Assembly: GCA_039105265.1 (NCBI GenBank)
Contig: JAPFFF010000028.1
Location: 1,897,965-1,961,964 of the forward strand
From: Tritrichomonas musculus
Taxonomy: Eukaryota; Parabasalia; Tritrichomonadida; Tritrichomonadidae
DNA: 64,000 bases
Direction of reading: 5' to 3'
The position numbers and the translations under genes were made by a program. The notes beneath the pieces are model-generated. The model did no database searches. It saw only the letters and a program-made list of their open reading frames with translations, and was not told the origin of the DNA. Of this stretch, positions 48,194 through 59,505 are shown one piece after another. Position 1 is the first letter of the stretch, and every line of letters starts with the position of its first letter.

Positions 48194-48217
48194 CCACACG
48201 GGAGGAGTTTTTTTTTT
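48194..48217 (+). repeat. Target copy 7 (first with the GGAGGAG-T form)
   Basis: CCACACGGGAGGAG + T10: the A after the tRNA discriminator is replaced by T. All copies from here to the right have this form. Confidence 0.95.
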
Positions 48218-48231
48218 AGGAATTTTATTTG

Positions 48232-51200
48232 ATGTTTTACCCGACAAATTGTATATTTTCCGAATCAGCGCAAAGAGCTGAATCGATTGATACCGCTCAC
48301 GACGATTTTATTGACAATTTCTACAATAATCGAAATAATATCTCGAATATCAATTCACCTCAAATTCCAACAAATGGAACCTCATTTGCTAACGATTACA
48401 ATTCATCTTGCCAATTCTCAAAGCTTAACCATGCTTCGCGGCATGATATTCAAAAATATCTTAATCAGAGGGGGTTCGATTTCGTCAATTCTACTACCAA
48501 CTTCGACCCTACTATAGGTGTAGAATATGATCGCTACGACCTCTCTCATCGGAATCGCCCTTGTAAATGCTCAATGTTAAATTTGGGTAGGAGAACTCAA
48601 CCTATCGATTCTTTCACCTCACCCAATCGTTCGCAACCTCCACCCGACATTCCCTCTCCACCACCTAACGACTTCGCTGATTCACCTAATGCAAATGTTA
48701 ATTCAGCAACTTCAGTAGAGGAACCTTCCGAGATTTCACCTACAAATTCTACCCGTTTACATGGCTCTGAAATTATTTTACAGGCGGGCATTCATTACAA
48801 TCCGATGATTGATAATCATCATCCCAATCCTTTGTGGATTATTGTCACCTGTGACCCCTCTTTAGCGCCACACTTGCCTTTATTCTATAAACAAAACAAT
48901 ATTTCAGCGGAAGGTGTTCTTGTTGGGAGAGGTCAATTTTTGATCACAAATGGTCAACCTCTTATTAACAGTCTTGCTCCTTTTATCCCTCCTTCGGAGG
49001 AAGAATCCGCTTCTAAGACTGTTGTTCCTTCCTCATTTCTCCCTCCTGACTGTATTCCTGTTCCTCCATATACATTCGATCAAAATAACTCTCAGTTAGT
49101 CCAAAATGTTGCTCATATTTTCCAACTTACCTTTGTGAATAATTCTACACAAAATGTTAATTTCAATAACCTTTTTAATGGCAATTATTTGTGCAACCGA
49201 ACCTTTTTCAACTCAGTCTTGCAAAACATCCGTTCCAGTTGGTCCTTTAATCCTACCAATGTCTTTTACAACTTCATCTCGCCTACTAGCAATCCTCAAT
49301 TGCAGTGTTTGCCTACCATTTCCGGTGAAATCCCTCCTTCTCTGCCTGCTTCTGTTCCCGCTCCTCTAGTCGCTTTGAAGAACGAGCCTTCCCCATCCAC
49401 TGCGACTATCGAAAATCACTCCGTTGATGTCGACTTTCAATGGTTATCTTCGAAAGCAAAGGTTCAGAATCATCAAGTTGAAGTTGATCATAGCAACTTA
49501 ATTACTAAAGCTGCAGTTCAAAATCACACTGTTGATGTTAATAATCAAGTTATTTCATCAACAGCACTAGTCCAAAACCACCTAGTTGACGTTATTAAAA
49601 ATAACTTATGCACCCAGGCTACAGTTCAAAGTCACGCTGTTGATGTCAGTAACCAGCTGATCTCGTCAACAGCTAACGTTCAAAACCACCATGTCGATGT
49701 AACTCAAAACTGTTTGACTACCCAAGCTACAGTCCAAAGTCACGCTGTTGATGTCAGTAACCAGCTGATCTCATCAACAGCTAACGTTCAAAACCACCAT
49801 GTCGATGTAACTCAAAACTGTTTGACTACCCAAGCTACAGTCCAAAGTCACGCTGTTGATGTCAGTAACCAGCTGATCTCATCAACAGCTAACGTTCAAA
49901 ACCACCACATTGATGTAAACTCTATCAATTTATTATCTAATGCTACAGTTCAGAATCATGCTGTTGATATAGAGAATCAAATTATTTCATCAACAGCTAT
50001 TGTCCAAAACCATCAAGTGGACGTTAATCAAAGTAATTTCATCTCTCAAGCTACCGTTCAAAATCATACTGTTGATGTTAATAATCATATCATTTCATCA
50101 ACAGCTAACGTTCAAAGTCACCAAGTTGATGTCAATCAAAGTAAGTTAATCTCTCAAGCAACAGTACAAAATCACGCTGTCGAGGTTCAAAATCAATTTA
50201 TTTCTTCAACAGCGCACATTCAAAATCATATAGTCGAAGTCGTCGATGACACTGTTAAAACAGTTGTTCATGTCCCGAAGTTCACTGTTGAGTGGAAGGA
50301 TAAAGAGATTCCTCTGCATACTCTTCCAGAGGACCGCCCACTCACTGACAAGATCGAGAAGCTTGCAAATGCTATTTATTTATTGGCTAGCTCGCGTTCT
50401 TGTTCACACACTTCTTGTGGCACTCATTCCGATTTGACCTCTGAATCTGACTCGACGATCTCCGGCTCAGATTTTCACTCATCCGACTTTCCAGCACAAA
50501 GTCAGAATAACTCTGACACGGATCTTACTTCCTCTAACTCATCGTTAACTTCTAGAAACTCTGATGATGGTGATCATAATGATTCTAATTCTTATAGTGA
50601 TCATGATGTCGATCTTTCATTACAATGGATTATTGACGGTCTTAAATCCATTGAAACGAAAGTCCAGCTAGTTGACTTTCTTAAGAAAGTTAAAGATGCG
50701 CATATCAACTTTCATCAATTTTCTGATGTTGAGTTCTTTAATATTCCTATCATTCTGTACATGAAAAAAACGCTCAGATGGCTTGGAGTAGGACAATTTT
50801 ATTGCCCGCTATGTGAGGACGTCTTTCAATCATGCGCAGCTCTGCATGCTCATTGGAAATTCAAGCATGGAGACAGGTTCTTACCCAATGAGCATGCTGC
50901 AGTTGAATTTGTATACAATTGTAAGCTGAGATGGGAAATTATCGATGATGACTTCCCATCTGACTTACCAAAATTCAGGATTATACATAAATGTCCTGTC
51001 GCTGATTGCAATTATATCGTCAACAACGCCAGTGCTTTAGCTTGCCACATTAAACATAATCATCAAGATCTTGATGTTCTTCGCCGCGAAATCGGATTGC
51101 TTTGGGCAGCGATCTGCTGTCATGCTAAACACAAAAACAAATTGCTCACTGGTAATGATCTATTTCATAATGTCTCTGGTTGTTTATGTATGCGTTGCAA

Positions 51201-54200
51201 ACATTTTATCGGTCAAGATAAAAAGAAAGTTCAGCAACACACTAAATCTTCTCATCCCGCTGCCAATGTCGAAGGCAGTAGGAGATACTTCATGAATATT
51301 TCCCTTAATGCTAGATGGCTAGATGTTGACTTAGATGATGATGTCATCTCTCAGTCTAACAAAGACATTGCCGATGCAGTTCGTGATCTCTCCACTCATT
51401 CTCACAATGTTGAAATTGAACGAGATCTTCCTATTGAACCTGAAGGTGACAACCCTGATCATGCTGCTGCGATGGTGAATAGGAGATCTCGTGAACAAAG
51501 ACTGCGTGCTCGACGTAGAAACGGCATTCTTATTGTCAATGAGGGAATGCCTGAAGAACGTCTTCATGCGCTTAATGGTAATTCCGATGCTGACACGACT
51601 GCTCAATCCAATGATGATGATATTCAGTCTATTTCGCCTCCTACTTCTGAGATTCAGGAAGATCTGTCTTCCTTCCTTGATAAATCCGTTTCCTGGATCA
51701 ATAAATGCAAAGAAGAAAATGACGGCATTGTATATCTCCCTAAGATTTGGGGCGAACGGATTCAAAAGATTAGAAAAAAGATATCTAATGTCTTTGAAGG
51801 TAAAATTTCTATCCTCATTGACAAGTTCACTTATCTCACTTCTAATAAGTCTCTTGTTTTGTCTGACGACGATCGTCTCTTGCTTTGGAATGGTGTACTG
51901 GCCAAAATCTTTCTCATTCTCAGGAAAGAAATCCGTGGTGCTCTGCACATTCCAGCATTCAACTCTAAAAAGAAGAAAAAGAAAAAGCCTCGGTCTTTTG
52001 AAGTTCCTATTCAACTCAAAGCCGCTAGCAAATTCACTGCCGGCATTGAGTTGCTGCACACTTTGACTGAAGGCGACATTAATGATCAGCCAACTTTAAA
52101 TCTGATTGCCGACCTGAAAGATAAATTAATTGACTTCCTTTCACGCGCTCCTGACGATTTTGTGGTACTCGTGGGAGGTCGTGACATTGATACAGTGGAT
52201 GCAATTCTCAACGCAGGTAATTTCGAAGATAAACTATCATTCCTCAAAGCGAAATTATTTGACCTTGAGTCGAAATACAAAGAGAACTCATCCGATGGTT
52301 ACAAGAAATTCATCCAGAAAGCTTATCAAGAAGACTCCAAAAAAACTCTCGATTGGTTCATTCTTAACAGTGATACCCCTGAATGCACCGTTCCAGTCGA
52401 AAGTTTTGTGGAAGACTATGGCAAGGCTTGGAGTGAGGTCGCGGACTTCGAACCTCGCCAAAAATTCACACTTGATCATATTCTTTCAGATGAAGACAAC
52501 TCGTATTTCACTGAGCTTCTCATGTCGGATAAATCCATTAAAGATGCGATCAAAAGTAGATCTAACCTTTCTGCGGTTGGCTGTGATGGTATTTGTAATT
52601 CCATCTGGAAGCTAGGCAATGATGTTTCAACGCGCATTATCAAAACGACTCTGAATGTAATGTTATCAACTGGTAGTTTCCCGTCCATTCTTAAATCTTG
52701 TAAAACGATAATGCTATACAAGAAAGGTGAAGTCAACAACACTAGATCTTGGAGACCGATCACCATAACATCCACTCTATACAGAATTATAATGTGCCAT
52801 ATCTCACGCACTCTCCAAACTTTAAATGAATACAGGAGATTCATTAATTGCCAACAGAAAGGTTTTATGAAAATTCCTTCTGGTGCCGCAGAGCATATCG
52901 TTACCGCTGATGAGATGATTCATCATGCAGCTCGACATCAGAAGAATCTTTACATTTTGACGATAGATTTCAAGGATGCCTTTGGGTCAATCCCACATGA
53001 ACTCTTTAAGAAGAACCTTCTGGACCTCGGTTTTGACAAACTTTTTGTCAAGAGCATTCTTGCATCTTATAAAAACGCTTCCACCAGAATCGTCTCTAAT
53101 GGACGCATTAGTGATGAAATTGAATTTGCCAAAGGTGTCAAACAGGGTTGCCCACTTAGCCCTACATTGTTCAATGTTGGAATAGAACCGTTATTGGTCA
53201 AATTAAATGACCTTGCACAAGATGAGGGTTATCACTGGTATGACAGATCTACTTCTGTCCAGGCTTATGCTGACGACATTGTTCTCTTTTCTGATTCAGA
53301 AATGGGCATGAATAATCTCATCGATGTCGTTCAATCGTTTTGTAAATATGCAGGCAACATGAAAATTAATGTGAACAAGTGTGCTTCATTTGCATTCACA
53401 ATGGACAACAGAACTCGAGCTTCAATGCAGAATCACTTTTCAATTAACGGGGAATCTGTTAAAAATATCAGCATTCAAGGTTCTTTACACTACTTGGGTT
53501 TACCTCTAGCGGCTAAACTCTCTCGAAGAAAACATCACATCTTTCAAAAAATCCTTGACCTCAAAAGAGATGTGAGCAAAATCACATCTAGTGCCCTGAG
53601 GACGATGCAATCAGTAGATGCTATCAAAAAGTTCATACTCCCTCAATTGGATTATGAATTGATGATCAACGCAGTTTCTACGACCAAACTCAATGAATTA
53701 GATGAATTCATACGAGGACGCATCTCAAAAAAAATCGGTATAGCTGGTGTTCCAACGGATTGGTTTTATTCTTCCAAACATGATGGTGGTTTAAACTTAC
53801 AATGCTTGTCTGAACGACATAAAGCACTTACAATTCGCTTATATATGGGAATGCACGAATCTAAGGACAAAAACGTCAAGCACTTCATCACTGCTTCAGA
53901 CAATGATGAAATGCAATTTCGTGATGCTGATGTCCAAGATGATTCACCTTTTTTGCATGTGCCCGTGACCGAATTTGGTGCAATTAAAGGCAACAATCGG
54001 TGCGGAACTTCGAACCTTCTTTCACGCACTGTTAAAGCCTTGCACGATCTCAATCTTCAAATGAATCATGACGATACCGGTTTTTCAATTAAACCTTTGA
54101 ATACTGATGACGAGCAAACTGAAATCAAAGTTAATTACATGAAAGTTATGAAGTTAATCATGAAAGTGATTCAAAAGAGACACATATCTTCACTTCTTAA

Positions 54201-55320
54201 GAATAGATTAAAAGGACATACTTTCGAAACACTGAAGAATTCTCCTATTAGCAATTTCTACATTTCTCAAAGAGTTAACGCTGCTGATTCTATTGTTAAT
54301 TTTTCATTTAAAGCCAGACTTGGTTCTCTCTTTACAGGCAGTATGAAAAGAAGACAAACTCATAGACAAGATGACGGCAATTGTAAATGTTGTGGACAGA
54401 TCGAAACCATTCACCATTTGCTAAATGGTTGCTCTTATAGAAAACACGAATTTACTAAAAGACACGATGCTATTGCTCTTATTATCAATAAATACATTAC
54501 TGATCATAAACGTGCCATAGTTCATTCTAACCAGGTCGTTCGGAGCCGCGACGGCGGACGACTTGAAGGTGAGAATGCTGATCTTAAACCAGATCTTTTC
54601 TGGTGGAAGAATGACAAATTGCACATCGTTGAAATTACGATTCCTTATGGAATGTTGACTGACGATGATGAACATGGTACAATTTCAACTCTCAATCTTA
54701 GAAGACAACAGAAGTTGAACAAATACAAATCACTCATCGAAGATTGTAAAGTTCAATTCAATTGCGATGTTGATTTCTTTGTAATCGTTGTATCTTCTCT
54801 TGGTGCTATTCCCAGTGAAACGTTAGATGAGTTGAAAAGAATTACTGGTACGGAAGCAGACTGGAAGAAAATAGCAAAGCAAATGGTTATCACATCTTTA
54901 CGCGAATCGATGTTCATTGCTTATCATTGGTATCCTCCTGCACACAACAACATTGTTGTTTCCAACAACCAAACTCATAACTCTACCGACATCTCAGTTA
55001 ATTCTGATAATTCAGTAAACTCTGATGATCAACTTTCCTCTTCTGATATCCAATCTCAATCCGATTATCAGAATTGTTCTATGAATTCCATTGATGATAA
55101 TACTTGGGACCAACTTATCAATGATGACAGTAACCATTCTACTCCTATTATTGATCGTTCTTTTTCGAAAACCTCTACTGATGATTCCTCAGATAGTGAC
55201 AACGATGTCCTTGTTAACTCAGGTTCTGTTCCTTATTGGAGAAAAGTCAATTCAGAGGGAATGATTCTTAATGATGTTTCAGATTTTTCAGATTCTTCAT
55301 CGACTTCTAACTGTGAGTGA
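48232..55320 (+). CDS. Family B retrotransposon protein, copy B2
   Basis: 2362 residues from the ATG at 48232. An in-frame TTG at 48229 precedes it but is not needed, and B1 starts at the equivalent ATG. The domain order is that of B1 with intact fingers, YADD and PD-x12-E. By eye only four residue substitutions separate B1 and B2 (Pro/Ser near residue 69, Val/Ile before the RT fingers, Ala/Val after motif B, Leu/Ile near the knuckle), plus a 36-residue duplication (one pair of 18-residue units). Such closeness argues for very recent transposition or gene conversion. Confidence 0.95.
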   Translation: MFYPTNCIFSESAQRAESIDTAHDDFIDNFYNNRNNISNINSPQIPTNGTSFANDYNSSCQFSKLNHASRHDIQKYLNQRGFDFVNSTTNFDPTIGVEYDRYDLSHRNRPCKCSMLNLGRRTQPIDSFTSPNRSQPPPDIPSPPPNDFADSPNANVNSATSVEEPSEISPTNSTRLHGSEIILQAGIHYNPMIDNHHPNPLWIIVTCDPSLAPHLPLFYKQNNISAEGVLVGRGQFLITNGQPLINSLAPFIPPSEEESASKTVVPSSFLPPDCIPVPPYTFDQNNSQLVQNVAHIFQLTFVNNSTQNVNFNNLFNGNYLCNRTFFNSVLQNIRSSWSFNPTNVFYNFISPTSNPQLQCLPTISGEIPPSLPASVPAPLVALKNEPSPSTATIENHSVDVDFQWLSSKAKVQNHQVEVDHSNLITKAAVQNHTVDVNNQVISSTALVQNHLVDVIKNNLCTQATVQSHAVDVSNQLISSTANVQNHHVDVTQNCLTTQATVQSHAVDVSNQLISSTANVQNHHVDVTQNCLTTQATVQSHAVDVSNQLISSTANVQNHHIDVNSINLLSNATVQNHAVDIENQIISSTAIVQNHQVDVNQSNFISQATVQNHTVDVNNHIISSTANVQSHQVDVNQSKLISQATVQNHAVEVQNQFISSTAHIQNHIVEVVDDTVKTVVHVPKFTVEWKDKEIPLHTLPEDRPLTDKIEKLANAIYLLASSRSCSHTSCGTHSDLTSESDSTISGSDFHSSDFPAQSQNNSDTDLTSSNSSLTSRNSDDGDHNDSNSYSDHDVDLSLQWIIDGLKSIETKVQLVDFLKKVKDAHINFHQFSDVEFFNIPIILYMKKTLRWLGVGQFYCPLCEDVFQSCAALHAHWKFKHGDRFLPNEHAAVEFVYNCKLRWEIIDDDFPSDLPKFRIIHKCPVADCNYIVNNASALACHIKHNHQDLDVLRREIGLLWAAICCHAKHKNKLLTGNDLFHNVSGCLCMRCKHFIGQDKKKVQQHTKSSHPAANVEGSRRYFMNISLNARWLDVDLDDDVISQSNKDIADAVRDLSTHSHNVEIERDLPIEPEGDNPDHAAAMVNRRSREQRLRARRRNGILIVNEGMPEERLHALNGNSDADTTAQSNDDDIQSISPPTSEIQEDLSSFLDKSVSWINKCKEENDGIVYLPKIWGERIQKIRKKISNVFEGKISILIDKFTYLTSNKSLVLSDDDRLLLWNGVLAKIFLILRKEIRGALHIPAFNSKKKKKKKPRSFEVPIQLKAASKFTAGIELLHTLTEGDINDQPTLNLIADLKDKLIDFLSRAPDDFVVLVGGRDIDTVDAILNAGNFEDKLSFLKAKLFDLESKYKENSSDGYKKFIQKAYQEDSKKTLDWFILNSDTPECTVPVESFVEDYGKAWSEVADFEPRQKFTLDHILSDEDNSYFTELLMSDKSIKDAIKSRSNLSAVGCDGICNSIWKLGNDVSTRIIKTTLNVMLSTGSFPSILKSCKTIMLYKKGEVNNTRSWRPITITSTLYRIIMCHISRTLQTLNEYRRFINCQQKGFMKIPSGAAEHIVTADEMIHHAARHQKNLYILTIDFKDAFGSIPHELFKKNLLDLGFDKLFVKSILASYKNASTRIVSNGRISDEIEFAKGVKQGCPLSPTLFNVGIEPLLVKLNDLAQDEGYHWYDRSTSVQAYADDIVLFSDSEMGMNNLIDVVQSFCKYAGNMKINVNKCASFAFTMDNRTRASMQNHFSINGESVKNISIQGSLHYLGLPLAAKLSRRKHHIFQKILDLKRDVSKITSSALRTMQSVDAIKKFILPQLDYELMINAVSTTKLNELDEFIRGRISKKIGIAGVPTDWFYSSKHDGGLNLQCLSERHKALTIRLYMGMHESKDKNVKHFITASDNDEMQFRDADVQDDSPFLHVPVTEFGAIKGNNRCGTSNLLSRTVKALHDLNLQMNHDDTGFSIKPLNTDDEQTEIKVNYMKVMKLIMKVIQKRHISSLLKNRLKGHTFETLKNSPISNFYISQRVNAADSIVNFSFKARLGSLFTGSMKRRQTHRQDDGNCKCCGQIETIHHLLNGCSYRKHEFTKRHDAIALIINKYITDHKRAIVHSNQVVRSRDGGRLEGENADLKPDLFWWKNDKLHIVEITIPYGMLTDDDEHGTISTLNLRRQQKLNKYKSLIEDCKVQFNCDVDFFVIVVSSLGAIPSETLDELKRITGTEADWKKIAKQMVITSLRESMFIAYHWYPPAHNNIVVSNNQTHNSTDISVNSDNSVNSDDQLSSSDIQSQSDYQNCSMNSIDDNTWDQLINDDSNHSTPIIDRSFSKTSTDDSSDSDNDVLVNSGSVPYWRKVNSEGMILNDVSDFSDSSSTSNCE
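49414..50223 (+). repeat. B2 hairpin-forming 54-nt coding repeats (15 units)
   Basis: Exactly 15 x 54 nt; the pair NHHVDVTQNCLTTQATVQ / SHAVDVSNQLISSTANVQ occurs once more than in B1. Confidence 0.95.
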
Positions 55321-55388
55321 GCCATCACTCACGCTTCTTTTATGCACGATTACGTGCTTTCTTACTCTAATGGTTTTTAATAAACAAT

Positions 55389-55412
55389 CCACACGGGAGG
55401 AGTTTTTTTTTT
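55389..55412 (+). repeat. Target copy 8
   Basis: CCACACGGGAGGAG + T10; separates B2 and S2.2. Confidence 0.95.
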
Positions 55413-56463
55413 CATTTTTATTTTCGAGGTTTACGCAGGCAATAACTAGATATTCGTAATCAGTGCACTGAACTGATTCGTATGGTGCCCTCAGATCGAT
55501 GTTTCGTCCGAATTTTCCAAACTGATTTCAATTATATGTAGGGTCACCTCACTAAGTCCGACCACTGGACTTACCACAATATTATTCTGTTGTTTCTTAT
55601 CTCATATTATCAATCTCAGCTCTTAACGTTATATCTTATACTCAATCAGTTATATGCAATTTCAAATATACCTCTCAAAACTTACTCTAATGTTATTATA
55701 CTCTTCCTTCTCACTTTGTTTATTCCAGTTTCCTTCGATCGCGCCTTTCTGTTTCCTACTTTTCGTGACTCCATTCTCATTTTACAATTTCTCTCAATAT
55801 TCTCAAATCTACAAGGCGTTATACAGTATGAAGACGATTCTCACGGACAGATCGAAGTAAATTGCTACTTATTTTTTACTCTTTTTGTTTATTCTATTTT
55901 ATATATGGAGTCATCTTTCAGTGAGTCTGCTTGTGATTTCAATGATCACACTGCCTTGATGAAAGAATCAAAAGACAGCAGTCAACAAGCGTCTACGGTA
56001 AAGGATCTCCGCATGATGCTGCCTGACACATGTCTCGTGACTCTACTGAAGGGCGCTCAATGAGCCCGTTCGTTCTATCATTTAAGTTCTTGTTCAATTG
56101 TTTTATCCGTTACTCATCGTTACTCATTGTTCCTCATTTTCAGATCTCAATCTGATATCCTCAATTACATTGTTACATTGTTTCAAGTTCTTTGTTCTTT
56201 AGACGAGTTGTTTTACATCAGACTCGGAAACCATCGCTGGTTGTAACACAACCCGTCCTCAGAATGATCTGTGTTGCTCAATGATCATTTTTTGGCGACC
56301 GTTTATTCCAAGTCTGACTCATTACTTGAAGTCTTTTTGGACCTTTTAACTTCAAGTTTTACCTTTTTCCTTTTATTTTCCTTTTTTTCTTAAAGCTTAT
56401 GCCTAGCTTTTTTTATTAATTGCTTAATCGCAAAACTCTTAAAGCATTTAATAAACATTTAAA
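55413..56463 (+). mobile_element. S2.2, non-autonomous retroelement (1051 bp)
   Basis: Full-length S2 copy. Its 5' hairpin is AATCAGT/ACTGATT, perfectly paired where S2.1 has a G-U pair. A few bases are deleted relative to S2.1 in the CCTCGGTTTCC stretch. Confidence 0.88.
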
Positions 56464-56486
56464 CCACACGGGAGGAGTTTTTTTTT
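56464..56486 (+). repeat. Target copy 9
   Basis: CCACACGGGAGGAG + T9; separates S2.2 and S2.3. Confidence 0.95.
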
Positions 56487-57535
56487 CATTTTTATTTTCG
56501 AGGTTTACGCAGGCAATAACTAGATATTCGTAATCAGTGCACTGAACTGATTCGTATGGTGCCCTCAGATCGATGTTTCGTCCGAATTTTCCAAACTGAT
56601 TTCAATTATATGTAGGGTCACCTCACTAAGTCCGACCACTGGACTTACCACAATATTATTCTGTTGTTTCTTATCTCATATTATCAATCTCAGCTCTTAA
56701 CGTTATATCTTATACTCAATCAGTTATATGCAATTTCAAATATACCTCTCAAAACTTACTCTAATGATATTATACTCTTCCTTCTCACTTTGTTTATTCC
56801 AGTTTCCTTCGATCGCGCCTTTCTGTTCCCTCGGTTTCCCACTTTTCGTGACTCCATTCTCATTTTACAATTTCTCTCAATATTCTCAAATATACAAGGC
56901 GTTATACAGTATGAAGACGATTCTCACGGACAGATCGAAGTAAATTGCTACTTATTTTTACTCTTTTAGTTTATTCATTTTTATATATGGAGTCATCTTT
57001 CAGTGAGTCTGCTTGTGATTTCAATGATCACACTGCCTTGATGAAAGAATCAAAAGACAGCAGTCAACAAGCGTCTACGGTAAAGAATCTCCGCATGATG
57101 CTGCCTGACACATGTCGCGTGACTCTACTGAAGGGCGCTCAATGAGCCCGTTCGTTCTCTCATTTAAGTTCTTGTTCAATTGTTTTATCCGTTACTCATT
57201 GTTCCTCATTTTCAGATCTCAATCTGATATCCTCAACTACATTGTTACATTGTTTCAAGTTCTTTGTTCTTTAGACGAGTTGTTTTACATCAGACTCGGA
57301 AACCATCGCTGGTTGTAACACAACCCGTCCTCAGAATGATCTGTGTTGCTCAATGATCATTTTTTGGCGACCGTTTATTCCAAGTCTGACTCATTACTTG
57401 AAGTCTTTTTGGACCTTTTAACTTCAAGTTTTACCTTTTCCCTTTTATTTCCCTTTTTTTCTTAAAGCTTATGCCTAGCTTTTTTTATTAATTGCTTAAT
57501 CGCAAAACTCTTAAAGCATTTAATAAACATTTAAA
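56487..57535 (+). mobile_element. S2.3, non-autonomous retroelement (1049 bp)
   Basis: Full-length S2 copy directly following S2.2; nearly identical to S2.4. Confidence 0.88.
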
Positions 57536-57558
57536 CCACACGGGAGGAGTTTTTTTTT
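57536..57558 (+). repeat. Target copy 10
   Basis: CCACACGGGAGGAG + T9; separates S2.3 and S1.3. Confidence 0.95.
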
Positions 57559-58397
57559 CATTTTTATTTTTGAGGTTTTGGTTAACTTTAGCTACATATT
57601 CGTGATCAGCACCTTCTACTGAGTCGATTGATACCACTCTTCTCGACTTTTCTCAAAATTTTCAAAACTGATTTCAATTATATTAGAACTCATATCACAA
57701 AGTCCGACCACTCGATATGTCACTCAGTTATACTACCTTAGTTCATTACAATTTATCATTCTCATCTCTTAACGTTATACTTGTCATTCGATCAGATATA
57801 TATTCTTTAACCAAAATCTCATTCTTTTACTCTTATGTTATTATTCTCCTCTCTCTCATGTGGTTTATTCAGATTCCTTCGATCATACTGTCTTATTGAC
57901 TCTATTTTACATCTTTAATTTGCAGTATTTTACGTTATTTATAGACTATACATAGCTCAGATCGAAGTTAATTTACTCTCTTTGTTATTGGAGTCGCCCT
58001 CTTTTATTGAGTCCACTTGATGTTCCTTATCTCTTCCGGGCCCTGAAGAGTGCTTGACGGCTGCCGATTAAACTTTGACGGATATATATATCCTATTTAA
58101 GTTGCTATGGCTCAATGCGTCTATAGACTCAACGGATGGATGCCCATGAGATCCATTCAGACGACGATCATATGGCTTTCAATCGTTGATCGTTCATTAT
58201 TCAATTAATACTCGTTCCCTCTCAATTAATTGAATATTTTTTTAATTGTTCTGTTGCTCCTTATGTTCAAGTTGGTCTCACTTTAAAGGTTTAAGCATAC
58301 CTTTTTTTCTTACAAAATTGCTTTTTTGATTGAAAGTTTTGCGAACTTTCGCTTCCTTTTTGCTTTTATGCATTTCTAACCGCTTTTAATAAACAAT
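57559..58397 (+). mobile_element. S1.3, non-autonomous retroelement (839 bp)
   Basis: Full-length S1 copy, closer to S1.2 than to S1.1 (shares GGTTAACTTTAGCTACATATT). Confidence 0.88.
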
Positions 58398-58421
58398 CCA
58401 CACGGGAGGAGTTTTTTTTTT
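58398..58421 (+). repeat. Target copy 11
   Basis: CCACACGGGAGGAG + T10; separates S1.3 and S2.4. Confidence 0.95.
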
Positions 58422-59469
58422 CATTTTTATTTTCGAGGTTTACGCAGGCAATAACTAGATATTCGTAATCAGTGCACTGAACTGATTCGTATGGTGCCCT
58501 CAGATCGATGTTTCGTCCGAATTTTCCAAACTGATTTCAATTATATGTAGGGTCACCTCACTAAGTCCGACCACTGGACTTACCACAATATTATTCTGTT
58601 GTTTCTTATCTCATATTATCAATCTCAGCTCTTAACGTTATATCTCATACTCAATCAGTTATATGCAATTTCAAATATACCTCTCAAAACTTACTCTAAT
58701 GATATTATACTCTTCCTTCTCACTTTGTTTATTCCAGTTTCCTTCGATCGCGCCTTTCTGTTCCCTCGGTTTCCCACTTTTCGTGACTCCATTCTCATTT
58801 TACAATTTCTCTCAATATTCTCAAATATACAAGGCGTTATACAGTATGAAGACGATTCTCACGGACAGATCGAAGTAAATTGCTACTTATTTTTACTCTT
58901 TTAGTTTATTCATTTTTATATATGGAGTCATCTTTCAGTGAGTCTGCTTGTGATTTCAATGATCACACTGCCTTGATGAAAGAATCAAAAGACAGCAGTC
59001 AACAAGCGTCTACGGTAAAGAATCTCCGCATGATGCTGCCTGACACATGTCGCGTGACTCTACTGAAGGGCGCTCAATGAGCCCGTTCGTTCTCTCATTT
59101 AAGTTCTTGTTCAATTGTTTTATCCGTTACTCATTGTTCCTCATTTTCAGATCTCAATCTGATATCCTCAACTACATTGTTACATTGTTTCAAGTTCTTT
59201 GTTCTTTAGACGAGTTGTTTACATCAGACTCGGAAACCATCGCTGGTTTGTAACACAACCCGTCCTCAGAATGATCTGTGTTGCTCAATGATCATTTTTT
59301 GGCGACCGTTTATTCCAAGTCTGACTCATTACTTGAAGTCTTTTTGGACCTATTAACTTCAAGTTTTACCTTTTTCCTTTTATTTTCCTTTTTTTCTTAA
59401 AGCTTATGCCTAGCTTTTTTATTAATTGCTTAATCGCAAAACTCTTAAAGCATTTAATAAACATTTAAA
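58422..59469 (+). mobile_element. S2.4, non-autonomous retroelement (1048 bp)
   Basis: Full-length S2 copy, nearly identical to S2.3. Confidence 0.88.
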
Positions 59470-59493
59470 CCACACGGGAGGAGTTTTTTTTTT
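59470..59493 (+). repeat. Target copy 12 (last in the stack)
   Basis: CCACACGGGAGGAG + T10; left flank of the family C element. No copy is found to its right. Confidence 0.95.
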
Positions 59494-59505
59494 CGAATTG
59501 CAAAT

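Larger units (their letters stand above)
48218..55388 (+). mobile_element. B2, family B RLE-type non-LTR retrotransposon (7171 bp, intact)
   Basis: Complete, flanked by target copies 7 and 8; nearly identical to B1 except for one extra 108-nt repeat pair. Confidence 0.95.

Noticed and set aside
48229-48231. TTG at 48229 as start codon of the B2 ORF
   Set aside because: The next codon is ATG at 48232, which corresponds to the B1 start at 26408; the base before differs between copies.
17268-59493. Long terminal repeats or a tandem array of tRNA genes
   Set aside because: The recurring 24 bp is only the tRNA 3' end plus terminator; no copy except the first contains a D-arm, anticodon arm or A box, and no LTR features (TG...CA, primer-binding site, integrase) exist.
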